Made by a program: the position numbers and the translations under genes. Shown piece by piece: positions 34,126 through 42,441 of a stretch of 64,000 bases of DNA. The first letter of the stretch is position 1. The number at the start of each line of letters is the position of its first letter. Below the pieces are notes generated by a model. The model had not been told where the DNA came from. It saw nothing but the letters and a program-made list of their open reading frames with translations, and did not search any database. The stretch is taken from positions 1 through 64,000 of the forward strand of contig CAJTFE010000002.1 of the NCBI GenBank assembly GCA_910575725.1, read 5' to 3'. Source of the DNA: Clostridia bacterium. GTDB lineage: Bacteria; Bacillota; Clostridia; Lachnospirales; Lachnospiraceae.

Positions 34126-34236
34126 TTCCAGTTCCGTAATATCCCTCATAGTTCACAGGATTGAAATCAATTTCCAGCCGCAAATCCATGCGTCTGCAAA
34201 TTGATTTGTGCACTCTGAGGGATATTACTGTTTTCT
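34126..34236 (-). repeat. Repeat family 2, copy G (next to mraY)
   Basis: Arms here are CCCTCATAGTTCAC and GTGCACTCTGAGGG; both arms differ from copies E and F yet still pair with one another. It begins 4 bp after the mraY stop. Confidence 0.9.
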
Positions 34237-34240
34237 ACTT

Positions 34241-35197
34241 TTATAATGCCATAATCCCAATCAGGCAGAGTACCGCCGTCACAATGGAGAAGACGGCCAC
34301 AACCCTCGTCTCGGACCATCCCCCCAGTTCAAAATGGTGATGGATGGGCGCCATACGGAAGATGCGCTTTCCGCCGGTCATTTTGAAGTAAGTTACCTGT
34401 ATCATCACGGAAAGAATCTCGACCCAGTAAATAAGGGCCACGATCAGAATAAACATGGGCATCTTCAGCATGTAGGCCGTGGAAGCCACAAAGCCTCCCA
34501 AGGCCAGGGAGCCCGTATCCCCCATAAATACACTGGCCGGATAGACATTGAACAGCAGAAAGCCCATCAGGCTTCCCACCACTGCACAGGTAATGGGCGA
34601 GATGCCGCTCTGGGTCCCAAAGGCCACCACCGTAAAAAAGGTGGCAATCAGCACGGTAACGCTGGAGGCCAGGCCGTCCAGGCCGTCTGTAAAGTTGGCT
34701 CCGTTCACCGTTCCGATGATGGCCAGAAAAGCAACCGGAACTGCCAGCCAGCCAAGATGCAGGTAATGCTCCGGCCAGAAGGGAATGAGCATCGCCATAT
34801 CTCCTTCTGTCAGCTGATAATAATAGTAGACAAACACGCCCGTCACCAGAATCTGTCCCAGCATCTTCTGCCCCGGCGTCAGCCCTTCCGAGCGGTGCAG
34901 TACGATTTTGATATAATCATCCAGAAACCCGATGATCCCAAATCCCACCGTCACAAAGAGAATGGGAATAATCTTCGGATAATCCTTCACATACAGTAAA
35001 GATGTGATCACAATTCCCGCCAGAATGATAAGGCCTCCCATCGTAGGCGTCCCGGTCTTCTTCAAATGGCTCTGGGGCCCCTCCTCCCGGACTGTCTGCC
35101 CGAACTTCAGCCTGCGCAGCAGAGGAATCACCACGGGCCCCAGGGCTGCACTGATGGCAAAGGAAATCAATACCGGCAATATCATTGTATAGTTCAT
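34241..35197 (-). CDS. mraY: Phospho-N-acetylmuramoyl-pentapeptide transferase
   Basis: 318 aa with about ten membrane segments. Makes lipid I from UDP-MurNAc-pentapeptide on undecaprenyl phosphate. Motifs: GTPTMGGLIILAGI (about 43-56), FLDDYIKI and NFTDGLDGLASSV; late MAPIHHHFELGGWSE. ATG 35197 (MNYTMILPVL) has GAGG 9 bases upstream. Separated from murD by three family-2 repeats. Confidence 0.95.
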   Translation of the reverse strand: MNYTMILPVLISFAISAALGPVVIPLLRRLKFGQTVREEGPQSHLKKTGTPTMGGLIILAGIVITSLLYVKDYPKIIPILFVTVGFGIIGFLDDYIKIVLHRSEGLTPGQKMLGQILVTGVFVYYYYQLTEGDMAMLIPFWPEHYLHLGWLAVPVAFLAIIGTVNGANFTDGLDGLASSVTVLIATFFTVVAFGTQSGISPITCAVVGSLMGFLLFNVYPASVFMGDTGSLALGGFVASTAYMLKMPMFILIVALIYWVEILSVMIQVTYFKMTGGKRIFRMAPIHHHFELGGWSETRVVAVFSIVTAVLCLIGIMAL

Positions 35198-35286
35198 ATC
35201 GTTATACCTCACAAGCTTCTTTGGTCTCGGGCTGTGAATTGTCCCTCGTACAGCATTATAAGTCTTTCCAGGGAATTATTCAACCA

Positions 35287-37050
35287 TTATCTATCTTCGC
35301 TGGGAATTTCTGTAATTATTTCTTCTTTCTCAATTCCAAGATAAGGCAGGATATTCGAGAATATGTCCTGTACCACCGGAGCCGCTATCGTTCCTCCATA
35401 GTAGATCCCCTGGGGATTGTGAATAATCGCCATGGCAAGAACCTGCGGATCATCTGCCGGAGCAAAGCCGATAAAGGAGGATATGTATTTGTTGGTGCCT
35501 CTGGGAAGGGTCTGGGAGGTGGCCGTCTTTCCGCCTATGCGGTAACCCTCAATATAGGCTTTCTTTCCGCCGCCCTCCGACACTACCTTCTCCAGTAGGA
35601 AGCGCATTGTCTCGGAGGTCTCTTCTGAGACTATCCCCTCTTTCTGGGTATAGGTAAGCTTCTTTAAAAGAGTTCCCTGCGCATCCCTGATTTCCACGCC
35701 AAAGTGAGGCGTTACCCGGGTTCCGCCGTTAATGAGGGAGCTGACGGTGGCCGCAAGCTGGATGGGCGTGATCTGAAAGGACTGCCCGAAGGAAATGGTA
35801 GCCAGCTCTACAGGGCCGATGTTTTCCTTCTTATGAAAAATGGTTCCAGCCTCCCCGGGAAGATCCACCCCTGTCTTGGAGAGCAGGCCGAACTGGTCAA
35901 AATATCCGCAGAAATCGTCTACGCCTATGCGCTGGCCGATATCCATAAAAACTGGATTGCAGGAGTTTTCTATTCCCTGCACAAAGGTCTCCGTCCCGTG
36001 TCCTCCCACCTTATGGCAGCGGATTCTCCTATCCTCCACCATCCGGAATCCCGGGCAGCTGAAGGTATCCTCCAGGGAAACCACATCCTTTTCCAGGGCC
36101 GCAGCTGCCGTAATGGTTTTAAAGGTAGAACCCGGCTCATACGTGTCGTTGATGCTCTGATTTCTCCACATCTGGTTCAGCAGATCCTGCTTCTGCTGCT
36201 CTGTAAGGCCGCTGGTATCCACATCCACGTTCAGCGTAAAGGGATCGTTCAGATCGAATTCCGGCACATTGACACAGGCATAGATTTCCCCGTTCTGCGG
36301 ATTCATAACCAGAATGGATACATATGTGGCCTGTTTCTGTTCCAGCGCTTTCAAGGCCGCCTGCTGGGCATAAAGCTGGATGTTATAGTCCAGGCTGATG
36401 TAAAGGTCGCTTCCGGCCACCGGTTCCACCCGTTCCTCCCCTGCGTCTGCAATCTCCACCCCCCGGGCGTCCGTCTGGGTTAATATGGTTCCGTTAATTC
36501 CCTGTAGATATTTGTCGTAGACCACCTCCAGGCCGATGATTCCCTGGTTGTCGCTTCCCGTAAAGCCAAGAACCTTAGAAGCCAGGCTTCCGTAAGGATA
36601 ATAGCGTTTGAAATCCTCGTCAATTTTTACGCCTTCCAGCTGGTAAGCCCGGATCCGGTCGCCGATCTCTTTTTCCACATTGGTCTTAATCCGCTCGATG
36701 GAGCTGTATTTTTCCACCCGCTTGCGCACGGTTTCCTCCGGAAGCTCCAGCTCTTTACAGAGTACCTCAATGACTCTTTCCGGCTCCTTTATCTGGCTGT
36801 GAACCACTGAAATCGTACAGACAGTCCGGTTTGTAGCAAGGACTGTGCCGGAGGCGTCGATGATTTTTCCTCTGGCCGCCTTAATGCTCCGCTCGCGCTC
36901 GTGAAGATCGTCCGCCAGCTCCTGGTAGTATTCCGACTCAAATACCATCAGCTTTATCAGACGGCCCGTAAGCACGCAGACAGCCAGAAGGCAGCAGGTA
37001 AAAATAAGAATGATTTTCTTCCTATTATAAGTCTTACATTTTGAATACAT
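35287..37050 (-). CDS. Penicillin-binding protein, SpoVD/FtsI class B
   Basis: 587 aa. One membrane anchor (about 12-32), PBP dimerisation domain, transpeptidase domain. Active-site serine in GSTFKTITAA (about residue 312), the SxN-like ENSCNPVF, and GGKTATSQT where most class B PBPs have KTG: the glycine is replaced by alanine. No PASTA domains. It is the second of two PBP genes in a row, which suggests a sporulation (SpoVD-like) or alternative septal role. Its ATG directly follows the T run of a strong hairpin (37051-37096), so expression may be controlled there. Confidence 0.9.
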   Translation of the reverse strand: MYSKCKTYNRKKIILIFTCCLLAVCVLTGRLIKLMVFESEYYQELADDLHERERSIKAARGKIIDASGTVLATNRTVCTISVVHSQIKEPERVIEVLCKELELPEETVRKRVEKYSSIERIKTNVEKEIGDRIRAYQLEGVKIDEDFKRYYPYGSLASKVLGFTGSDNQGIIGLEVVYDKYLQGINGTILTQTDARGVEIADAGEERVEPVAGSDLYISLDYNIQLYAQQAALKALEQKQATYVSILVMNPQNGEIYACVNVPEFDLNDPFTLNVDVDTSGLTEQQKQDLLNQMWRNQSINDTYEPGSTFKTITAAAALEKDVVSLEDTFSCPGFRMVEDRRIRCHKVGGHGTETFVQGIENSCNPVFMDIGQRIGVDDFCGYFDQFGLLSKTGVDLPGEAGTIFHKKENIGPVELATISFGQSFQITPIQLAATVSSLINGGTRVTPHFGVEIRDAQGTLLKKLTYTQKEGIVSEETSETMRFLLEKVVSEGGGKKAYIEGYRIGGKTATSQTLPRGTNKYISSFIGFAPADDPQVLAMAIIHNPQGIYYGGTIAAPVVQDIFSNILPYLGIEKEEIITEIPSEDR

Positions 37051-37096
37051 AAAAAGACCCCATAACGGCTTTGTATCAGCCTATTATGAGATCTTT
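37051..37096 (-). terminator. Terminator-like hairpin directly before the second PBP gene
   Basis: Minus strand AAAGATCTCATAA pairs with TTATGGGGTCTTT (11 standard and 2 G-U pairs); an inner GGCT/AGCC stem continues it, and the stem is followed by TTTTT and then ATG. The only possible ribosome site (GGGG) lies in the 3' arm. It could stop transcription or hide the start. Confidence 0.6.
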
Positions 37097-37161
37097 CTAT
37101 TTATACCTTATTCGACGAAATCTACCCGTTCCGCAGAGGTATGCATTCATAGAGCCCTTCC

Positions 37162-39456
37162 CTATTCCTCCGGGTCCTCCTGTCCTTCCCCTTCCTCTGG
37201 CTCCTCAGGCTCTTCTGGCTCCTCCTTTGGAAAAAGCGGGCTCTCGATACCGCCGAGGATTCCGTCCTCCTCCCGGCTCTGAACCTCTTCCTCCGTGGGC
37301 ATCTTCACCTGTTCCCCTGTATTGGGGTCTGTAAGATAGCCTTCCGGAAGGGTATCTTCTTCGGGCTCTTCTCCCTCTTCTCCTGTTCCCCCGCCTTCCT
37401 GGCCGTCCTCCTGCTCTGCCTTGGCCGCATTTTCCGCCTCTACCTCTTCCCTCATGTCCTCCGGAATCTCTTCCGTGGCATAGATGTTCATATAAGGCAT
37501 GGCTTCCTTCATAATGTTCTTGAAAATTTCCTGGGCATAGACACTGCTTGCCTGTGTGATGTGATCTACGGCATTCGGCTCGTCCACCACCACGTAGCAG
37601 ACTACCTGGGGATTGTCCGCCGGCGCAAAGCCGATAAAGGACACCAGATACTTTCTGGCGGAACGGGGAATCTTCTCCGCCGTCCCTGTCTTGCCGCCCA
37701 TGGTATAACCCGCCACACGGGCCTTCCGGCCGGTGGGATTGTTCCCGTTACCGTCCGCCGTTCCGTACATGGTATGGTAGAGATACTGCCGGATGAGGGC
37801 AGAGGTTTTCGCCGATACGGTCTGTTTCACCAGAACCGGATTGATATTCTCCACCGTGCCGCCGTTAGAATCCAGAATCTTCTTTACCACATGAGGCTTA
37901 TAATAATAGCCGCCGTTAATGACGGAGGAAAAAGCAGCAGCCTCCTGGATCATAGTCATATTGTAGCCCTGGCCGAAAGAGCTGGTTGCAAGCTCCGTGG
38001 GGCCCATATTCTCCTTAGAAAATACAGTGGAAGCATTGTTTGTCTCCCCTGGCAGGTCGATGTTTGTTTTCAGGCCGATATTGAAGATCTGCTGGTATTT
38101 TAAAAAGGTATCATAGCCTTCCATAGCTCCTATCTGCATCAGTGCGTCGTTGCAGGAGAACATCAGGCTTCCTTCCAGGGAAATAATCCCATGGCCCGAT
38201 TTTTTTGCACAGGTGATCGGCTTCTGCCCTTCCACGATTACCTGTCCGCCGTCACATAAGAATGTGGTTGAATCTGAAATGATTCCTGCTTCCAATGCTC
38301 CCGCCACGGTAAGGGGCTTCACTGTGGAGCCTGGCTCAAAGCCGTCACTGATACAGTAATTTCTCCACATCTGATTCTGGAGAAACAGCTCCAGGTTTTC
38401 CTTATCCAGCTTTCCGTTTGTCTCAAGCTGGGTATATTCCCGTTCCAGCATGTATCCCTTATCCACAAGAATGTGGGGATTCCCTTCCATGGCATCGTAG
38501 ACATCCTGGGGAATATAACCGTTTCCCACCAGATCATGGGGATCGTTCAAATTAAAATCCACGTCTCCGGCCATAGCCAGAACTTCGCCGGACTGGGGAT
38601 CCATCATAATGACCCCGATATCCTTTGCCGCAGGCCCCTCTACATACTTATTCGTATAATCCTCAATAAACTTGTCTATGTACTTCTCCACAATTCCCTG
38701 AAGGGTCACGTCAATGGTGGATACCACGCTGTTGCCGTCTGTGGGGGCCTTCACGGACTTGGACTGCTCCAGATCTTCATTCAGATAATTATAGCTTCTG
38801 CCGTTGGTGCCGTTGAGAATATCGCTGTACTCCTCTTCAATGCCTGTCTGCCCCTGGTTTCCCGTAACCGTATAGCCAACTACATGGCAGGCCAGAGTAT
38901 CATTTGGATAACGGCGGATGTAAGAATCCTCAAACCAGACACCTTTTATCTTTGCTCCTCGTTTTTCATCCTCCAAAATCTCCCGGAAGGCCGCCGTCTG
39001 CTCCTTTGTCAGCTGACGCAGCAAGGGCACGTAGCTGCTGTCCTTTTTTTCGCTTAAGGCCGTGCGCAGTTCTTCCTCGTTCAGCTCAAAGCATTCCAGC
39101 AAGGCCCGGATGGTAGGCTCCACGCAGTCCTTCTTCTCATCCTTATCCTGATTCTGCAGCAATACCTTAGGATCCAGGATTAGATTGTAAACCTTCTCAC
39201 TGGTCGCCAGAATGGTGCCGTTACGATCCAGAATGTCACCCCTTCTGTAGGGCAGAAGCGTACTGGCAGTGTCCTGCTGGGCCAGCACTTTTTTTGTGTA
39301 TTTTTCTCCGTTTGTCTTATTGATGTAGGCCAGGCGGATGTTTACGCCAATTAAAGCAAGCACTATTATGGTAAATAATAGTGCCAGCTTTCCTTTCATG
39401 CGGTGCTCCATAAGAGCTTTTCTATCTTTTTTTCTTCTTTGCGCCGACTTTCTCAA
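37162..39456 (-). CDS. ftsI: Penicillin-binding protein 2B/FtsI-type transpeptidase
   Basis: 764 aa. N-terminal anchor (about 24-44), dimerisation domain, transpeptidase with PGSTVKPLTVAGALEAG (serine at about 378), MFSCNDA and GGKTGTAEKIP. The last 120 residues are acidic and low-complexity (EEPEEPEEPEEGEGQ), longer than usual for the family, and end with a stop shortly before the hairpin of the next PBP gene. The start is TTG 39456, with AGGTGA overlapping the ftsL stop. The septal transpeptidase partner of FtsW. Confidence 0.93.
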   Translation of the reverse strand: MRKSAQRRKKDRKALMEHRMKGKLALLFTIIVLALIGVNIRLAYINKTNGEKYTKKVLAQQDTASTLLPYRRGDILDRNGTILATSEKVYNLILDPKVLLQNQDKDEKKDCVEPTIRALLECFELNEEELRTALSEKKDSSYVPLLRQLTKEQTAAFREILEDEKRGAKIKGVWFEDSYIRRYPNDTLACHVVGYTVTGNQGQTGIEEEYSDILNGTNGRSYNYLNEDLEQSKSVKAPTDGNSVVSTIDVTLQGIVEKYIDKFIEDYTNKYVEGPAAKDIGVIMMDPQSGEVLAMAGDVDFNLNDPHDLVGNGYIPQDVYDAMEGNPHILVDKGYMLEREYTQLETNGKLDKENLELFLQNQMWRNYCISDGFEPGSTVKPLTVAGALEAGIISDSTTFLCDGGQVIVEGQKPITCAKKSGHGIISLEGSLMFSCNDALMQIGAMEGYDTFLKYQQIFNIGLKTNIDLPGETNNASTVFSKENMGPTELATSSFGQGYNMTMIQEAAAFSSVINGGYYYKPHVVKKILDSNGGTVENINPVLVKQTVSAKTSALIRQYLYHTMYGTADGNGNNPTGRKARVAGYTMGGKTGTAEKIPRSARKYLVSFIGFAPADNPQVVCYVVVDEPNAVDHITQASSVYAQEIFKNIMKEAMPYMNIYATEEIPEDMREEVEAENAAKAEQEDGQEGGGTGEEGEEPEEDTLPEGYLTDPNTGEQVKMPTEEEVQSREEDGILGGIESPLFPKEEPEEPEEPEEGEGQEDPEE

Positions 39457-39460
39457 ATGC

Positions 39461-39997
39461 TCACCTGCTTCCGGATCTGAATATTCCTTTCAGCCCCTTG
39501 TCCTCTTCGGGAATATCTCCATACTGTCTTACATAGTCGCTTCCCTGGCTGTTATAAAGTATCACCTGGTCTGCCTTTGCATAGACCATTCCCAGCTCGT
39601 TGATTGCTATTTCCCGTACCTTTTCCAGATCCACGGAAGTGGTTACCCGGTTGTACTCGTCGTCATTTTCCGCCTTCAGCTCCGAAAGCCGGGCCTCCAG
39701 GGCCGCAATGTTCTTCATCCTGGCCGAGTTATCCGCCTGAAGCTTTAAGTAGCCTGCGCACACCCACAAGGCCACTATAGACGCAGCTGTCAGAAACAGG
39801 CTGTAACCGATGCTCAGATACCGCACCTTCTCGCGCCTGGCCCGGTGAATCCGGGGACGCTGTGCCTGTCTGCCTCTTCTTCTTTTTGGTTCCTCCACAA
39901 CCTGAAGCTTACGGACCGCTGTGCCATTCACATAAGTCTGTCTGTTTCTGTCGGAAGTTCTTCTTTTGTCCGTATGAATGCTTCTGATTTCTGCCAT
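39461..39997 (-). CDS. ftsL: FtsL-like division protein
   Basis: 178 aa. Basic N-terminus (about 1-60), a single membrane segment YSLFLTAASIVALWVCAGYL (about 65-85) and a coiled coil with AALEARLSELKAENDDEY, ending in a short tail. Small size, topology and position between rsmH and ftsI are diagnostic; sequence alone would not be. Four bp separate its stop from the ftsI start. Confidence 0.85.
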   Translation of the reverse strand: MAEIRSIHTDKRRTSDRNRQTYVNGTAVRKLQVVEEPKRRRGRQAQRPRIHRARREKVRYLSIGYSLFLTAASIVALWVCAGYLKLQADNSARMKNIAALEARLSELKAENDDEYNRVTTSVDLEKVREIAINELGMVYAKADQVILYNSQGSDYVRQYGDIPEEDKGLKGIFRSGSR

Positions 39998-40018
39998 CTG
40001 CTTTTCTCAACTCTCACT

Positions 40019-40954
40019 TCAGATCCGCTCAAACACTCGCAGCTTTGAACTCTTGGATCTTTTATTTTTTGTCAATTCCTCCTCACCTGGAACAATTGGT
40101 TTTTTAACAGCTAACCTGCCCTTCGGTTTGTTGCCACACACACACACAGGAAAATGAGAAGGGCAGGTGCAGGGATTTTCATTTGTCTTAAAAATGGTCT
40201 TGACCATCCGGTCCTCCAGGGAATGAAAGGTAATCACGCAGATTCTTCCTCCCGGCTTCAGAAGATCAATCATGTCATCCAGGGAATTCTTAAGAACCTC
40301 CAGTTCTCCGTTCAGTTCAATCCGGATAGCCTGGAACGTTTTCTTCGCCGGATGGCCGCCGTTCATGCGAACCTTTGCAGGAATGGCTCTTCTGATAATC
40401 TCCACAAGCTCCCCTGTGGTCTCGATTGGCTTTATCGCTCTGGCGGCCGCTATATGCTTTGCAATGTTCTTCGCAAACTTGTCCTCCCCGTAGTCCCGGA
40501 TCACCCGGAAGAGCTCCTGCTCGGAGTACTCATTCACAATGTCCCTTGCCGTTTTGGCCTGCCGCCTGTCCATCCGCATATCCAGAGGTGCGTCCTCCCG
40601 ATAGGTAAAGCCACGCTCTGCGGAATCCAGCTGGAAAGAGGAAACCCCCAGATCCAGAAGAATTCCGTCCACTCTGTCTATACCGAGCTTCTGTAATTCC
40701 AGACGCATATTGCTGTAATTGCTGCGGACAATGGTTACCCGGCTGCCGAATTCCAAAAGACGCTCTCCCGCCGCCTTTATGGCGTCTGCGTCCTGGTCGA
40801 TTCCAATCAGCCTTCCTTTTGGAGAAAGACGCCTTAACACTTCATAGGCGTGTCCCCCTCCCCCCAGGGTTCCGTCCACATAGATTCCGTCAGGCCGGAT
40901 ATTCAGCTGTTCAACCGTCTCCTTAAGGAGGACCGATACATGTGAAAATTCCAT
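40019..40954 (-). CDS. rsmH: 16S rRNA (cytosine1402-N4)-methyltransferase
   Basis: 311 aa SAM-dependent enzyme that methylates C1402 in the ribosomal P-site. Motifs: [49 protein letters not shown] and [16 protein letters not shown] 40954 has GGAGG 5 bases upstream, 9 bp after the mraZ stop. Second gene of the dcw cluster. Confidence 0.96.
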   Translation of the reverse strand: MEFSHVSVLLKETVEQLNIRPDGIYVDGTLGGGGHAYEVLRRLSPKGRLIGIDQDADAIKAAGERLLEFGSRVTIVRSNYSNMRLELQKLGIDRVDGILLDLGVSSFQLDSAERGFTYREDAPLDMRMDRRQAKTARDIVNEYSEQELFRVIRDYGEDKFAKNIAKHIAAARAIKPIETTGELVEIIRRAIPAKVRMNGGHPAKKTFQAIRIELNGELEVLKNSLDDMIDLLKPGGRICVITFHSLEDRMVKTIFKTNENPCTCPSHFPVCVCGNKPKGRLAVKKPIVPGEEELTKNKRSKSSKLRVFERI

Positions 40955-40963
40955 TCAGACCTC

Positions 40964-41401
40964 CTAGATATCCAGCCCCAGCTCCGTAAGCTGGCCTGCA
41001 ATCTCGTCCATATCGATTTCTTCGTAATTGTTATTCTGATTCCACTTCTCTTCGCTCCAGATCTCGATGCGGTTCAGAAGTCCTGCCAGAACCACGTCCT
41101 TTTCAATCCCCGCAAACTTGCGCAGCGTTGCCGGAAGAAGAATCCTCCCCTGCTTGTCAAACTCACAGGAGGTGGCGCCTGCGGTGAGAAATCTTACGAA
41201 GGAACGGGCGTTCTTGTTGGTCGTGGGGAGCTTGCGAAGCTTCTCCTCGTAGTCCTCCCACTCTTTCATGGGAAATACAAAGAGACAGCCGTCCAATCCC
41301 CTGGTTACAATGAATTCTTCTCCCAACTGCTCCCGAAATTTTGAAGGAATGATGAGCCTGCCCTTGGTGTCCACCGAATGGTTGTATTCGCCGCGGAACA
41401 T
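40964..41401 (-). CDS. mraZ: Transcriptional regulator MraZ
   Basis: 145 aa with two SpoVT/AbrB-type repeats (HSVDTKGRLIIPSKFREQL and CEFDKQGRILLPATLRKFAG). MraZ rings bind direct repeats upstream of their own operon and control dcw expression. The start is ATG 41401 with AGAGGGG 8 bases upstream. Just ahead of the gene lie three GTGGT-type boxes at 10-bp spacing. Confidence 0.95.
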   Translation of the reverse strand: MFRGEYNHSVDTKGRLIIPSKFREQLGEEFIVTRGLDGCLFVFPMKEWEDYEEKLRKLPTTNKNARSFVRFLTAGATSCEFDKQGRILLPATLRKFAGIEKDVVLAGLLNRIEIWSEEKWNQNNNYEEIDMDEIAGQLTELGLDI

Positions 41402-41461
41402 AGCGCTCACCCCTCTTTCGTCTGGTTTTAGGTTGAATTCACCACCATTCTTTACCTAAAA

Positions 41462-41525
41462 ACCACTTTCCACCACTTTCTACCACTTGTAGTACAAGTT
41501 TATCTTACTTCTTTTTAAAAATCAA
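41462..41525 (-). promoter_or_regulatory. dcw promoter and MraZ boxes
   Basis: Minus strand TTGATT (41520-41525), 17-bp spacer, TAAACT (41497-41502). Downstream of the -10, AAGTGG occurs three times with 10-bp periodicity (41463-41468, 41473-41478, 41483-41488), the pattern known for MraZ-binding repeats. A MraZ ring there would cover the transcription start, giving autorepression of the cluster. Confidence 0.75.
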
Positions 41526-41569
41526 GCCCTTTCGGGGGAATTTTAAAAGAAATTCCATGGAATTTTTTG

Positions 41570-41632
41570 GAAAAAAGAAGAGCCCCTATATCTTGTACAG
41601 GCATCAAAAACGATCCCCAGATATAGAAGCCA
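41570..41632 (-). terminator. Probable terminator of dedA
   Basis: Minus strand stem from TTCTATATCT and AGATATAGGGG, followed by CTCTTCTTTTTT. It separates dedA from the dcw promoter. Confidence 0.5.
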
Positions 41633-41670
41633 TCTTTCATTTCTTTTAATTTAATCTCCCAGACTGCAGA

Positions 41671-42300
41671 CTATATGCTTCTGCGCCTGCCGCCCTCCCG
41701 GCGCGTCCGGTAGAACCAGATGATTCCGCTGATGGTGCTGATGGAGATCACAATCAGCATAATATGGGAATATTCCCCCACCAGATAAGCAATCCGGCCC
41801 CAGGATTCCCCCAGAATGGCCCCAAGCGTTATCAGAGCGCTGTTCCAGAGCACGCTTCCCACAGTCGTATAGGCCAGAAATCTTCCCATAGGCATCCGGC
41901 TCATCCCGGCCGGAACAGAGATGAGACTGCGGACAATGGGAATAAAGCGGCAGAAAAATACGGTTTTTGTTCCCTTCTTACGAAACCAGTCGTCCGCCTT
42001 AGCTACATCCGCAGGCTTCAGACAGAGCGCCTTTCCCACGGGACCTGCCGTCAGCTTCATCAGCCGTTCCCGGTTGAGAAGCCACCCTGCCCCATAGAGT
42101 ACCAGCGCCCCGGCCAGGGAGCCCAGGGTAGCGTAAAAGACCACTCCAAAGACAGAAAGCCGGGTATATGTAGTGAGAAATCCGCCAAAGGGCAGGATAA
42201 TCTCTGAGGGAATCGGTGGGAAAATGTTTTCCGCCGCAATCAGCAGGAAAATCCCCGGGTAGCCGTACTGCTCCATAAGAGCCATAATCAGTTCTCGCAA
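41671..42300 (-). CDS. DedA family membrane protein
   Basis: 209 aa with about five hydrophobic segments. DedA proteins act as lipid (undecaprenyl or phospholipid) flippases. Hallmarks: ENIFPPIPSEIILPFGGF and FCRFIPIVRSLISVPAG. The start is TTG 42300 (MRELIMALMEQYG): GGAGGT lies 5 bases upstream and the protein then begins like other family members. The open frame continues upstream without a ribosome site. Downstream of ychF, 140 bp away. Confidence 0.9.
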   Translation of the reverse strand: MRELIMALMEQYGYPGIFLLIAAENIFPPIPSEIILPFGGFLTTYTRLSVFGVVFYATLGSLAGALVLYGAGWLLNRERLMKLTAGPVGKALCLKPADVAKADDWFRKKGTKTVFFCRFIPIVRSLISVPAGMSRMPMGRFLAYTTVGSVLWNSALITLGAILGESWGRIAYLVGEYSHIMLIVISISTISGIIWFYRTRREGGRRRSI

Positions 42301-42441
42301 ATGCCACCTCCGCAAATGCTTTTTCTGCTTAAAGCCTATGCAGAAAAGAGGCGGAAAATGCTTTTCCACCTCTTTCTTCCATCACAATATGTGTCTGATT
42401 CTTTCGGTCCGATATTCCGCCTCATCCAAGATTTTGCCGCG

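Noticed and set aside
33907-34236. CRISPR-like direct repeats at mraY-murD
   Set aside because: Units are structured palindromes with no unique spacers; the same elements occur singly between other genes.
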